A DNA stretch of 64,000 bases. It comes from Poecilobothrus nobilitatus. Lineage: Eukaryota; Arthropoda; Insecta; Diptera; Dolichopodidae. Both the position numbers and the translations under genes were made by a program. Positions 11,261 to 25,552 of the stretch are shown here, one piece after another. The notes beneath the pieces are model-generated. The model searched no databases and had not been told where the DNA came from. It saw only the letters and a program-made list of their open reading frames with translations. The DNA lies in the NCBI GenBank assembly GCA_947095535.1, contig OX352772.1, forward strand, positions 214,578,222 through 214,642,221, in the 5' to 3' direction. Numbering within the stretch: the first letter of the stretch is position 1; each line of letters opens with the position of its first letter.

Positions 11261-12135
11261 ATTAACTAACCAGAATGTATTTAGAATATACCTAAAGAAA
11301 CCTCGTATAAAAATTCCAGGTAGAAAAAAAATGGCGGCAAAATCAAAATGATAAATATGTATTTTGTAAGTATATATATTTTTATAATTTTTTTCATTTG
11401 AGCGGACTTTTTTTTCTCTTCGTTGTTATTTTTGTTTGGTATTAAAAAATTTAAGGGAGCATATTTATTAAAGTGCTTAAAAGTGGAAAACTAAATTTTT
11501 TTGTATGAATGTATACTTATTATTTTTTTATATTTTCAATGGTCCAGCTACTTGAATTTTGAAGAAACTATGAATTGTGTTGGATAATTGAATTAAGTTA
11601 TTTAGTATATTTTTTTGTTTAATGTTTTTGTTATATGTTTTGTAATATTAATATTATGTTAATTAATTCAACTAATTTTATTTTATAACTATTTATTATT
11701 TTGTATTATTTTAGCTTTTAATTTTTAAAAACTTAAAACTTTAAAAACTTAACTTTATTCTTTTCTGTTCTAACTTTTTTATTTTTTTCTTAATATATAT
11801 TCTTTTCTAGAATCTATTAAAATACTAAAAATCAATTGATTTGATGAAGATCAAATCAAGAAACTTAAATTTAACACGATTGCTTACTAAATTTTAAGTA
11901 AATACATATTAAATTTTACACTGTGTCCTCAAGTGCAACATTTTATAATTTAGTATAATTCATCTATTTCAAATAAAACGCTTTCAAATCAAAAATATTT
12001 TCGAAGCATATATCACAGTTACATATTTTCATTTTTGTACGTACGTATGCATATTACAGTTTGCATTGGTGAGTGTGTAAATTTAGATAAAATGAAATTG
12101 AAAAAGTGGTCAAAAAATTTTGTTCTAGATGAGTA
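11261..12135 (-). other. transposon 5' non-coding region
   Basis: About 875 bases of AT-rich DNA between the transposase start and the right TIR. I see no coding frame in it. This is long for a mariner-type element and could be a filler insertion or an unrecognised partner sequence. Confidence 0.5.
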
Positions 12136-12163
12136 CTCTATATAGTATAGTTTCTTTATGGTA
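12136..12163 (-). repeat. right terminal inverted repeat of the DNA transposon
   Basis: Complement of 10543-10570 with one mismatch; followed by G and the TA at 12165-12166. Confidence 0.85.
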
Positions 12164-12166
12164 GTA

Positions 12167-13044
12167 CCAATTTATTCAACATTGTTTCTGATATAAACTT
12201 CGATCTGGATTTAATAAGAAAATGGTTCCTTATATATAAGTTAGTTATAAGTCCTAAAACTAAGTACATGTTGTTTTGCTTAACCGGCAATGTTCCTGAT
12301 GATTGTAGCATCTTTTATCATTCTTTTAACTGTTCTAAATTTCTGATTGCAAATAATGATGTGTTATACAATGAGCAAGTGGTTTGTTGTTCTAAATGTT
12401 TTAAAATTGAAAATGTCACTTCATTTAAATATCTAGGCATTGTAATAGATCACAAACTAAACTGGTTAAAATATTCCTGTTACTTGAAAAATTATTTAAA
12501 TCGATCAGTAAGGCAAGTTTATCATCTTAGTTTCTATTGTTCTTTAAAAGTGCTTAGAATGGTATACTTTGCTCTTTGTGATTCGAAACTCCAATATGGA
12601 CTTTCATGTTGAGGTTGCGCTTATTATAATAAAATTCATCCTTTACTTATAACACAGAAACATGCTGTTAGATTATTACTAAAAAATCATCGTTTATCAC
12701 CTAGTTGTCCTCTTTTCAGGAAGCTTGTAAGCAGGAATCTTACGGCTTCGGCATCTTTATGTATACAAGATTCTTAAAATATTGGATACTTATTTAGTAG
12801 AAATGTCTTGAGCTATAATCTTAGAATAAATAATATGGATTTTGTAAGGATTCCCAGAGATAATTGCGCACATTTTCGTCACTTCTTTAATGTTCTAGCT
12901 CCTCATTTATTCAACAACTTACCAGCTGATATTCGTAGCGAGCCGATGCTTTCATTATTTACTAAAAAAATTGAAATTTGGTTATTTGCTTTAAATTATG
13001 ATGACATTGAATCTCTAATAAACATGCGGTATATTTTAATGTAA
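12167..13044 (+). pseudogene. LINE C second half of reverse transcriptase and C-terminus
   Basis: The frame picks up after the transposon as DINFDLDLIRKWFLIYKL, VISPKTKYMLF and FKYLGIVIDHKLNWLKY (RT thumb region), then DSKLQYGLSC. After TGA at about 12610 it continues in other frames to NVLAPHLFNNLPADIR (12808-13044), the usual C-terminal signature of these LINEs. Several stops. 13045-13495 is AT-rich 3' UTR with nothing coding. Confidence 0.75.
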
Positions 13045-13495
13045 GTGTTAGTCGTATATAACATTTGGGTATCTTTTTAACTCGTGACTTCTTACTATTC
13101 TATAAATTTTGTATTTAATATATTTTGTGAATATATATATATTTTTTTTTTCTAATTACAGTTTTATTTTGAATTTGCTTTTACTGTAACTTTTTTTGTT
13201 TATCTTAAAATAACTTTTAAATTGTTCTCTTTTTTCTCTTTTAAATTTTTAAAATTTTTTTGATATGTTGCTAATTAATTTCTTGTTATTATAAGTAACT
13301 ACACTTAATACTATTATATTGTGTAATACATTATCACTATTTCCAAATTTTTTTTTTTGGAGTGTTCCTATACACTGTTTTTTAACATTTAAACATATAA
13401 GATCACTAACTATTCTCCTGCTATAAGTTTTAAATTTTGTACAAATTTTTTCTATTATAATAATTTTGAGAATAAAGATATAAAACAAAAAAAAA

Positions 13496-13960
13496 GACTT
13501 GAAAGATAAGGGATTCAAAATTCTAGAAGCAGTTAATTAAAAAAGAAATATTTGAGAATAGTACTGGCGTAATATCAACTAAAAAAAGGGGCTTACCATT
13601 ATTTATGCTCACATTCCAAAACCAAGAAAACCTAGAAAAAATTTATAGAATCACTTCTGTAATGAGTATAGTAATTAAAATTGAATCGCTGAGAAAAAAG
13701 TCAACATTTATACCACAATGCAAACGATGTCAAGCTTTCGGTCACACACAAGCATATTGTAACAATGATTTTGCATGTATAACCTGCAAGTTACAGAGGT
13801 TGTCCCATCGCAAAAAATCAACAACAAGGGAAGAATCAGCAAGCGAACACACGCAATAAACAGAACAAAATAGTCTTGCACAAAGAAGGTAAAGGGAATA
13901 CATTAAAACAACCAGTTACTTAAAATATTCAAACTGGAAATAGTAAGTCATATAGTAATT
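13496..13960 (+). pseudogene. element G gag, PRE_C2HC and zinc-knuckle part
   Basis: The sequence reads KGFKILEAVN, KKGLPLFMLTFQNQENLEKIY and then PQCKRCQAFGHTQAYC, a CX2CX4HX4C knuckle, followed by FACITCK. It parallels the element I gag (DKGFKIIEVVN, PQCKKCQRHEHTQKYC). It probably continues the gag at 154-905 after the nested LINEs, with part of the domain lost. The coding ends at TAA 13857-13859 and degrades after that. Confidence 0.65.
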
Positions 13961-13989
13961 GTTAGGTTACAAAATATAACTTATAATCT

Positions 13990-14503
13990 TGATAAAATTG
14001 TTAACAATAACAAACCAATAAAAAAAATAAATTTTACTTCTGTTAAGCAATAATTAAAAATTATAAATGTCAATGAAAAAAATTTAAACAAAATAGCTAC
14101 TAAACTGACATGTCATTTACAAAACATAATCAATAGTGCTACCATTGTGAAAAATACAAAAAATCTACCAAGATAATATGTTGCACCATGGATTGATCAT
14201 GAATGTGAAAATTTAATAAATTAAAAAAATTATTGGCATAAGAAATATTTAAAAAATAAAAATTTTGTATACTTAAAATCTGTGTACACGTAGTGGTTGA
14301 ATAGAGTGACAACAATGAAAAGAAAAATAAGAGAAGAATTTGATAAAAAATAATTCTGTCTTGCTGGTGATGATCCAAAAAAAACTGGAATTATGTGAAA
14401 AAACTAATGGAGAGCAGAGACAATAGAACTAATTCATTCTTTTTAAATAATATTTTGAATGCAAAAGAATCTATATCTAACGACCTCCGCGTGGTCCCTC
14501 TTG
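13990..14503 (+). pseudogene. LINE H relic: endonuclease-RT linker
   Basis: Reading across stops gives KLTCHLQNIINSATIV, APWIDHECENLI, KYLKNKNFVYLKSVYT, KRKIREEF and then KTWNYVKKLMESRDN, NSFFLNNILNAKESISNDL. This is the basic linker between endonuclease and RT in jockey/CR1-type LINEs. The 17-kb unit begins inside it at about 14393 and coding continues smoothly across that point, so the left edge of unit 1 is the original arrangement. The last ~110 bases recur at the starts of units 2 and 3. Confidence 0.6.
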
Positions 14504-14613
14504 GAAACTGATTAAATCAGGGTAACAGATAGAACGTGCATGGAGTATAGAACTGAGATGTATAGAAGGCCTGGTAGCATAGCTACCTAGACTCCTTAGT
14601 GCAAATCAGTTTC
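14504..14613. repeat. 10-bp inverted repeat at jockey-type leader (unit 1)
   Basis: GAAACTGATT at 14504-14513 and AATCAGTTTC at 14604-14613, 90 bases apart. Also at 32035-32044/32135-32144 and 49095-49104/49195-49204. The left arm overlaps a small CTGAT-TAA-ATCAG hairpin. Confidence 0.5.
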
Positions 14614-14714
14614 TTGAAGTAACTACCGATGGTGCTGCCTTGTACCAAATTAAACTAAATCCAGAAGCGTCTGACCCAAAATGGGCGGCTTACTGGTCTG
14701 CGTCTGACCCCTAA
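14583..14714 (+). other. jockey-type leader ORF with ASDP repeat (unit 1)
   Basis: Open frame of 43 codons after TAG 14580-14582, with no ATG, ending ASDPKWAAYWSASDP then TAA 14712-14714. GCGTCTGACCC occurs at 14667-14677 and 14700-14710, exactly 33 bases apart. The homologous leader at 1-84 has GCATCTGATCC in both positions. It lies 58 bases before the 69-codon ORF. Confidence 0.5.
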
Positions 14715-14772
14715 AGGGAGGCAGTTAAACACCTGGCTTTTGGGAAAAAAAGCAAAAACAAGAAAATGAACA

Positions 14773-14982
14773 ATGGAAGTTGCAAAAAATAATAAAGTTA
14801 CGGAACAAGGAAACGGATGCCCAGAATCTGTATGTGCAGTGAGTGAGCAAGTGGGCTCCCACGGACCGTCATCATGCGACCACTCAGCACTGTTAGTGGA
14901 GTCACAGGCTAAAGTGCTAGATATTGCTACTGTACTAGAAAACGCAAGGATCGGATTAATATCATATTCTTCTAACCGTTAA
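14773..14982 (+). pseudogene. jockey-type gag N-terminus, 69 codons (unit 1)
   Basis: An ATG at 14773 opens 69 codons to TAA 14980-14982. It is rich in Ser, Glu and Asn, without a recognisable domain. EQVGSHGPSSCDH matches the start of the gag at 154-291 (EVGSMDSGGDH), and both follow the ASDP leader. I infer that it is the severed N-terminus of a jockey-type gag; the matching remainder may be the gag starting at 24716, with LINEs D, E and F inserted between. Function otherwise unknown. Confidence 0.5.
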
Positions 14983-15254
14983 CTGCACTGACGTGTTTGT
15001 CTTCGTTACTTAATTCAAGCAATTAATTTAATTAATTTAAACTCATAATTAATCAATTCGCTTTTTTCTTTCTTTCTTTGTTCACAATTTAAGCAATAAA
15101 AAATTTTTAAAAATATTATTTTGGTTATCAGAACTAGTTTTGAATTACGGTAAAATAATTAGAATAATCGAGTTGTAAATATTACTCAGCATTACTTTTA
15201 TTTTTCGATTTAAAGAAAAAAATAAAAATAATAATAGCAAAAACTGCAATAAAC
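14983..15254 (+). other. putative 5' UTR of PHD-ORF1 LINE D (unit 1)
   Basis: AT-rich, no coding frame seen. The boundary between the jockey-type gag fragment and LINE D lies somewhere here, perhaps just after the TAA at 14980-14982. Equivalents are 32514-32785 and 49574-49836; unit 3 lacks nine bases of an AATT-rich run. Confidence 0.4.
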
Positions 15255-17417
<2,163 letters not shown>

Positions 17418-17435
17418 TATTATATACTATTAATA

Positions 17436-17900
<465 letters not shown>

Positions 17901-18151
17901 AAATTTATTACAAATTTAAATTCATTTTTAAATTCATTTTTAAATTACTCCATATTATAAATTATTCAGTTACAATTCAATATTATTTAGTTTCAAATTC
18001 AAACTCAGTTACAAAATTTTTTATAAATTTAAAATTCAACAATACATACAACATTAATAGGTATATACAAAAAATATAATATAAAATTAAGCGAAATATT
18101 TCTCTAAGTGAAATTAAAAAAAAAGAATATTATTAAAATATAAGATATACA

Positions 18152-20762
18152 TTATTTATTTAAAATATGATTTATTAAAAGTTTTTTAAATTCTCTTAAA
18201 TTTTTTTCATTTTTAATGTTGTTAGGTAGGTCATTAAACCATTTCAAACCGTTATACATGACATTTTTTTTTACATTTTCATTTCGAAAGAAATTAAGTC
18301 TGAAGTTGAAAATATTTCTAAGATGATAATGGTGTACATCCTGGACGAGAGTTAAATTTCTAGTTAAGTAGTGCGGTAGAAGACCATTCTTCATTTTGAA
18401 GACAAAAACCAATACATTTAGTTTCATAATTTGATGTATATTGAGCCATTTTAGAGTTCTTAGCATTACATTTACTGAGCTATATCTATTTAATTTCAGA
18501 ATTATCCTCATGCCCCAGTTTTGTAGTTTTTGCAATCTGACCAAACACTCATTAGTTGTAAAGGCAGTAATAGTTGAACAGTATTCAAAATTTTGTTTAA
18601 TGATGGTGTTATATATATTTATTGCACATTTAGTTGAAACCTTATTTCTAATATTTTTGAAAAAGCTTAACTTTTTTGCTACCTTTTTACAGATATAATC
18701 GATATTGCCTTTTGAAATTGAGTTTATCATCAATTATTATTCCCAAATATTTGATCTCATTGACTATATCAATTTGTACATTTTCTATCAAAATATCAGC
18801 ATTCAAAATTCCATTCAAACACATGGCTTTAGTTTTAGCTACATTCAAACTAAGTTTATTCATTTTCATCCATCCGTTAAGTAAATTCAAATCTTCATTA
18901 ATTTTACAAACACAATCATCAATAGAATCACTTACAAAGTACATTAACGCATCATCAGCAAACAAGAGTATTTTTGAATATTTCACAGCCTTTTCAATAT
19001 CATTGATAAAAATTAAAAATAGAAGTACTCCTAATATTGTACCTTGCGGTACCCCCAACGGTACTATTATGGAGGATGAAACGTGCCCATTCACCCTAGT
19101 TTTCTGCTTTCTATTATGCAGGTATGATTTAAACCATTCATATTCACTGTTACGTACACCATATTTCTCCATTTTTTTCAGTAGCAATTTCCGATCAACA
19201 GTTTCAAATGCTCTTTTTAAATCAATGAAGACAGCAATTATTACTTTTTTGTTATATGTCTCAACTTTCCAATTGGCAATGATTAAGTTCAGTAAAGTTT
19301 CACAACTATGGTTATTACGAAAACCAGATTGATTTTCAGTTATTATATTATTCTCTTTAAGATATTTGTTAAGTTGCATATTAACTAATTTTTCAATGAT
19401 TTTTGCCTCCCATGTTATCATATTAATTGGACGAAATTCGTTATATTTTTTTGAGTTTTTAATCTTTTCAATAGGGATAACCAATGTTTCTTTCCATTTA
19501 TCCGGATAAATACCTGTCTCTAGAGATTCATTTATTATTTCCAGTAGATTTTCGCCTAATAGATCGTAGTTCTCCAAAATTAGTTTTGTGTTTACAAAGT
19601 TAATATCTTTTTTTTTATTCATGTTTTTAATACATAATTTAAGCGATTCAGAGGAGACCCTTTCAAATTTAAATACACTTTGCCTGTATTCAATCATATC
19701 ATTGTAATCCATATGCGAAATTCCACTATTAATATCGACAATACTATTAACAAAATATTGATTGAATTTTTCAGCAATTTCACCAGCATCATTTACTACC
19801 CCGTCTGCAAACATAATTTTTTTAATGTTACCTGTTTTATTGTTGTTTAAAACCATTTCCTTAATCGTTCGCCACATACTTTTCTGGTCTTTCGACGTTT
19901 CAATTTTATTATTAACATAATTATTTTTCGCCTGATCTAATTTATTTTTGTAGAAATTCCTAATTTTTCTGTAATTTTCCCACTCTGTTTCATTATTTAT
20001 CCAAACAGCAATTTTATACTGATTGACTTTGCTATTTTTCAACAAGGCTAATTCGTTACAAAACCATGCATTACTCTTGATATTAGAAATTTTTTTTGTT
20101 ACAACAAATTTACTTACTACTTTTTTAAGAGAATTACTAAAGATACAAGCTTTTTCATTACAAGGAAGAAAGAATTTTGTAGCAATATTTTTAATTTTAT
20201 TCACTGTTACTTCGTTCTCACTAGCAACTACTATCGCACCATTCTTTGCATTTGAAACACCACTAATTGAGAGATTATTTTCAATTAAATTTATTTTTGA
20301 TTTTATTTCATTTTTTGTAATTAAAGAACTCTGACTTTTGTCTTTTGGTTTTATAATTACTTTTGAACATGCTCCTGCTACTTCAGCATATGATTTATTT
20401 AAATTACATACCTTTTCTAATTTTTCCTTAATGTTATTATCATTCATTCTCATATTATTCATACTTTCACAAATTAACTCAATTTTTTCCTTTTGCTCTT
20501 CAATTGCATTTTTTATATCTTCAACACTCTCATCCATTGATTCTACATGCTCCTCAATTGTTTTTAATAATGTATTTTTTTCTCTGCATTCCATACACAT
20601 AAATATTATATAATTATTTGATTTTATCAAATTTAAATCACATACTGCTAAGCCAACACATTTAATGTGAAATATAGCTCCACAGCCAGATGAACATATA
20701 ATACTCTCATCTTTTTTTTTGCGAGAGAACGCATCATTACACAATTTACAATTGTCTCCCAT
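18152..20762 (-). pseudogene. LINE E: PHD/coiled-coil ORF1 fused to RT, no endonuclease (unit 1)
   Basis: Same gene as the 869-codon ORF of unit 2 (35215-37824). Here one extra C near 18708 (TTGCCTTTTG against TTGCTTTTG) splits it after RT residue ~685 into 20762-18687 and 18733-18152. Sequence is otherwise nearly identical, with Gly instead of Arg in FADGVV. The homopolymer context means an assembly error could explain the shift. Confidence 0.85.
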
Positions 20763-21240
20763 AAATAATTTATGATTAATTAGTTATTATAAGATTAATG
20801 AGAGATTAAAATGAAAAAAATAAAGAGTCAATAGTTCAATAATTTTTTTGTATATACAATATACATATACATAAGTATAAATGATAAATTTTGCGCTATT
20901 TTATTTTTTTATAAATAATCAATTTTATGATTTTAATTTAAGATTATATTTAATATATTAATTATATAACTTCTTATTCAATTTTCTAATCATATAAATG
21001 ACGCTTTCGCCATCCAACATTTTATAACTTAATTTTTAATATGCACTGCTTCTATTTTTTTTTATTTAAATTTTATTCGGAGTAAAAAAAATATACAACA
21101 CCCGCACGCTGTTCATCTATTTTTAATGCAATCATAAAAGAACTGCAATCATAAAAGAACTGGAATAAGAATAATAATAATAATAATAGTAGTAATAATA
21201 ATAATAATAACCATATTATTGATTATATTGACAGCACTTT
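20763..21240. other. leader region between divergent LINEs E and F (unit 1)
   Basis: AT-rich, no coding frame. It contains a doubled 17-base word (AATCATAAAAGAACTGC-like, 21128-21162) and a short (AAT)n run at 21168-21211. It should contain the 5' end of E (minus) and of F (plus); no precise boundary or target duplication was found. Equivalents: 37825-38306 and 54830-55311. Confidence 0.4.
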
Positions 21241-24119
21241 CCTCCGAATTCAATAGTTAATGGTGATAATGTATATGAATTATCTCGTTTCAGAGAGCCT
21301 AGTTTGCTCTATAATATTAAATTATATCTTGCTTATCTCTTCGATCAAGATAACCACGTTTGCATTGAAGGCAAAACGAAAACATTCTTAAAAGTACTCA
21401 TTTAACAAGAGGGTCTCCCCTCTGACTACAAGGAACTAAGTAAATTACTTTATAACTATTATGAAATTGAAGGAATATCTGCTAAAGAAGAGCTAAGTGC
21501 CTTGCGTAGTCACTTGTCCAGCAAAAGACGTGAGTATATCCAAAAGCTTAGAGATATTGATCAAAAGTTTGTCATGTCTAATAAGCCAAATAATACTTAT
21601 CAAAGTAAAAACAAGTCTCAACTTTATAATAACACTATTTGGATGTTCTATCGCAATTACAGTGGTTTAAGAAGTAAAATAAAAAAAACCTTTATATCGA
21701 CGCCAAATCATGCAATTTTAATATACTAGTGATTACAGAAACCTGGTTGAGCGACTCTTTTAAAAATGAAGAAATTCTCGATAACAATTGTTCAATTTAT
21801 AAAAATGATCGTAACTACCTTTCCACAGGTCTCTCTAGAGGTGGTGGTGTTCTAATTGCAGTCAATAACGGCTTTTCATGTGAATTAATATGTTCCAACA
21901 ACTCCTTATCTTTTAAATACATATTTGTTAAAATTCTTACTGGCAGTAAAAGTATTTATCTAGGAGTAGTATATTTTCCTCCAAATTCTGATGAATCCTC
22001 TTATTACGAATTCTTGGGTGCATTAACAATGCCTTATCTAATATAAACTGGTACGAGCTGTTAATGCAGCGAGATTTAGATTTAGTAGTTCTGGATTTTC
22101 ATACAATTTTATCATCTATAATTGATAATTACATGCCAAGAATACTAAAAAAAGATAAATTAATGAAACCTTGGCTAGATAGGGAACTCAGATCTTTACG
22201 TAATCGTAGAAATAAATTATATAAAATTATTAAATCATCAGTTGATCCAAGCTGCGAAACTATTAATGAGCATAAAAAATTAGCTGATGAATTTAAAATA
22301 AAATGCATTGCATCGTACTATAATTACGTTCAAAATATTGGTAACTCCATTTTAAGTAACCCTAGAAAATTTTTTGAATTTGTTAATACAAAACGTAAGT
22401 CGTCAAGTTACCCAAACTCTATGTCCTTAGATGGTAAAGTCTCATCCTGCCCTGATGAAATTTTCAATTTGTTTGCACACAAATTCCAAAACGTGTACCC
22501 TCAGTCGCAAACAGGGCATGCAAATGTGAATTTCCAGACCTTAAATAACACTATTCTTCTCATGCAAAATTTAAACTTATCATTAAAAGATGTTTTTTCA
22601 GAAATTAGTAATTTATATATTAAAAAAGGATCTGGTCCTGATCTTCTTCCACCTATATTTTTACATAACTGTAATTAACTGTTAATAAATTTAACTGTCC
22701 CACTTACATTAATTTTTAACAGATCCCTTATGTCAGGTACTTTTCCACAATTTTGGAAAGCCTCATACCTGATTCCGATTCACAAAAAAGGTGGCAAAGC
22801 AATAATAGACAATTTTAGAGGTATAGCAATTCAGTCGACTATACCCAAATTATTTGAAAAACTTGTATAGATCCTTACTAACTCCTATAATAAATCCTTA
22901 TCTTAATCAAAAACAACATGGTTTTAGAAAAGGTCCTTCAACCACCATCAACCTGATGGTTTTCACATCAGATATATTATCTTCTATGGAAAAAGGTCTT
23001 CAGGTAGCCGCAATATATACAGATTTTAGTAAAGCATTTGACCGAATAAATCATGATATACTAAAAGATAAACTGACAAAGCTAGGATTCAGTGGCTCCA
23101 CATTAAAATGGATTAAGTCATATGTCACTGAAAGAGTACAATTTGTTAGATTTCAAGATACTATATCTAAGCCCATTTCTGTCTACTCTGAGGTACCCCA
23201 AGGTAATCACTTTGGACCACTTTTATTCAATATATATATAAGTGATCTTTCGAATTTCTTATCAGGCGCTGCCCACTTTACTTATGCTGATGATCTTAAG
23301 ATGTATCATGTTATTAAGAATGATACTGATTGCTGTTTTCTTCAATCAAAATTGATATGCTTAGAAAAATGGTGCTCTGACAATATGCTAGATCTCAACG
23401 TTAGTAAGTGCTATACTATGACCTTTTCACGGAAAAGATCCAAATTGATGCATAATTATTCCATACAAAACTGCAGCCTAGAATGTGTGGATCATATTAC
23501 AGATTTGGGAATGATTTTGGAAAACAAACTGAATTATAATCTCCACTGTGAATCAATGTTATCAAAAACTAACAAAATGCTAGGTTTTATCAAAAGAAGA
23601 GGAAGAGAATTTAACAATATGTGGGAAACAATAACTTTATATTGCTCACTTGTACGCTCAGTTTTAGAATACGGTAGCGTTATCTGGAATCCAGCCTTTC
23701 TTATTCATAGTACAAGAATTGAATTAATCCAGAAGCAGTTCCTCCTCTTTGCTTTAAGACATCTACATAATCGCAGAGACTTTCATAACCTTCCATCATA
23801 CAATGACAGGGTGCAGTTAGTCAATTTACTTAGTTTAAGTTCCCGTAGAATCTTACTATCTAACAGCTTTACATTTGATGTCTTATTCAATAAGATTAAT
23901 ATCGATTTTATTAAAGATAGAACCAAAGTCAATAATAATGTCAGGCCTATAAGATATACCAAATTCTTAATTGAAACAACACATAGAACTGAATATGGGA
24001 AAAACGAACCTACAAACAGGTTTTGCATATTATTTAATCGATTCGACAACCTTTTCTGTGACACAATTTCTAAAAATTCTTACAAATCTAAATTACGAAA
24101 CATTCTTAAACAATCGTAA
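21241..24119 (+). pseudogene. LINE F ORF2: half endonuclease plus RT (unit 1)
   Basis: 21241-21600 encodes an unplaced segment (EGISAKEELSALRSHLSSK) in frame with the endonuclease start MFYRNYSGLRSKIKK. TAG at 21727-21729 then precedes VITETWLSDSFKN and LSRGGGVLIAVNN, but coding jumps from YYEFLG at 22046 to the linker at 22064. The endonuclease C-terminal half (GDFN, SDH) is therefore deleted. The linker has KPWLDRELRSLRNRR and FFEFVNTKRK. The RT follows after frame breaks near 22678 and 22868: TDFSKAFDRINHD, EVPQGNHFGPLLF, YADDLKMY, then a complete C-terminus ending NILKQS. RT catalytic residues are intact. Related to LINE A. Confidence 0.8.
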
Positions 24120-24715
24120 AACCTTGACATAATTTATTTCTAAATGACATAATTTATTAATAATAATATTTCCTTTGTTTTTGTTTTTTTTTTTTTTTTA
24201 CATAATTAACTAACTATAAACTCTCAATAAAAATTTAGCATAAGTATTATGTGATAAAAAGAGAAAAAAAAACCATATTAACAGCATTGACTCATTTTAC
24301 ATACATAAAATAAAAATAACTTTAGTGTGTATTGTACCTATCATAATTAATTTAATTTTAACGAAGTACAAAAAAATTATTGTATCATCTTACATCTTTC
24401 TTTTTTTTTTTTTTCCTCTTTCTTAATAGTAAGACTAAACTAAAGGCTTAACTTAGCTTCTTTATATTGCTCTGAATGATTCATAATTCATACATATAAT
24501 TTTTAAATGTATCTAAAAAAAAGAGAAAAAAGAGAGAAAACAAAAGAAAAAACTAAAAATAAATTGTAATTTTTTTTGCAGTCTTAAGTCACCAAAATAA
24601 TGTACTTTTTTTTGCATTGTATTGTGCAATAATAATTTTAAGTTTAACTTTAAGAATTTTTGTAACGATCTTGCTTTGGTTTTAAAATAAAATAAAATAA
24701 AGTAAAATAATAAAT
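24120..24715 (+). other. LINE F 3' UTR (unit 1)
   Basis: AT-rich with T-tracts, no coding frame. It ends in AAAATAAAATAAAATAAAG (about 24683-24701), a likely 3' tail, directly before the element I gag. Equivalents: 41180-41775 and 58191-58786. Confidence 0.5.
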
Positions 24716-25356
24716 CCATTTGAAAAAAGTAGTAAACTAACTTGGTCACCTACAATAGGTAAAAGATCTTCGTTAAAAAATCCTAATGGAATCACAGCTG
24801 ATGAAAAAAGCTCTGCTCAAGATCCTAGTCCAAAACAAAAAGTTATCAAGAAAACAACAGAAAATGATTTATTAACACCTAAACCTAAACCTAACATGGA
24901 GAAATATGATATATTAACACCAAAACCTAAACATGAAGACACCAAAGACAAAACAATTATAAGATTAGAAAAAGAGTTGTCTATAGCTAGAGCTGGAATC
25001 AAGCAGCTAAGAGATATTATAATCTCAATGCAATATAATAAGAACTATTCACTATCTATCTAACTCAGACTCTGAAGAGGAATTGGTGGTCAAAGAAACG
25101 GCCTGGCTATTACAAAAAAACAAAAAAAGAAAATTTTTAAGTTCGCCAAAACCAAAAATACCAAGCCCTACAATTAAACCAAAATCGAAGCAAAAAGAAC
25201 TAAAACAACATAAACCGCCTCCATTAATAATGAGTAATGTTAAAAACTTCTCAGAAATAAAAATCAATGTGGATACGGAGATGGAATATAGATCTGGAAC
25301 GGAGAATCTAATAAAATTTTCCAATGATACCAAGCTAGAATGCCACTGTTATGAAA

Positions 25357-25552
25357 ATAAACTGTAATTAACTATTAATAAATTTAACTGTCCCACTTAC
25401 ATTAATTTTTAACAGATCCCTTATGTCAGGTACTTTTCCACAATTTTGGAAAACCTCATACCTGATTCCGATTCACAAAAAAGGTGGCAAAGCAATAATA
25501 GACAATTTTAGAGGTATAGCAATTCAGTCGACTATACCCAAATTATTTGAAA
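25357..25552 (+). repeat. 192-bp copy of LINE F RT segment inside gag (unit 1)
   Basis: 25360-25552 matches 22667-22858 (start of the F RT domain, GTFPQFWK through TIPKLFE) with only a few mismatches. It sits between GTTATGAAA and TATATACCC of the gag, with ATTTGAAA at its right edge, so TGAAA borders both sides. Present at the same place in all units. Confidence 0.9.

Larger units (their letters stand above)
10542..12164 (-). mobile_element. TA-inserted TIR DNA transposon, internally deleted
   Basis: A 28-base left end at 10543-10570 (starting TACCATAAAG) is complementary to the right end at 12136-12163 with one mismatch. TA flanks both sides (10540-10541 and 12165-12166), as in Tc1/mariner-type insertion. 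Removing the 1,623 bp rejoins LINE C RT coding. It carries a truncated DUF4817/mariner-like transposase on the minus strand. Confidence 0.85.
8441..13495 (+). mobile_element. LINE C (plus strand), split by a DNA transposon
   Basis: A decayed LINE with an endonuclease-like frame from 8468, RT pieces to 13044 and an AT-rich 3' UTR ending in AAAACAAAAAAAAA at about 13482-13494, after which element G gag resumes. It is split by a TIR transposon at 10542-12164. The 5' boundary is uncertain between 8338 and 8467; a short open frame there (ATG at about 8370, ending LEDL) could be the end of an ORF1. Confidence 0.65.

Noticed and set aside
14481..14535. HDV-like self-cleaving ribozyme at the start of the jockey-type leader (GACC-TCCGCGT-GGTC resembles P3-L3, followed by a CTGAT/ATCAG hairpin and a possible P2)
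   Set aside because: No convincing 7-bp P1, no clear catalytic C in the J4/2 position, and the upstream bases read as linker coding of relic H. A covariance-model search with the HDV and drz-Agam models would settle it.
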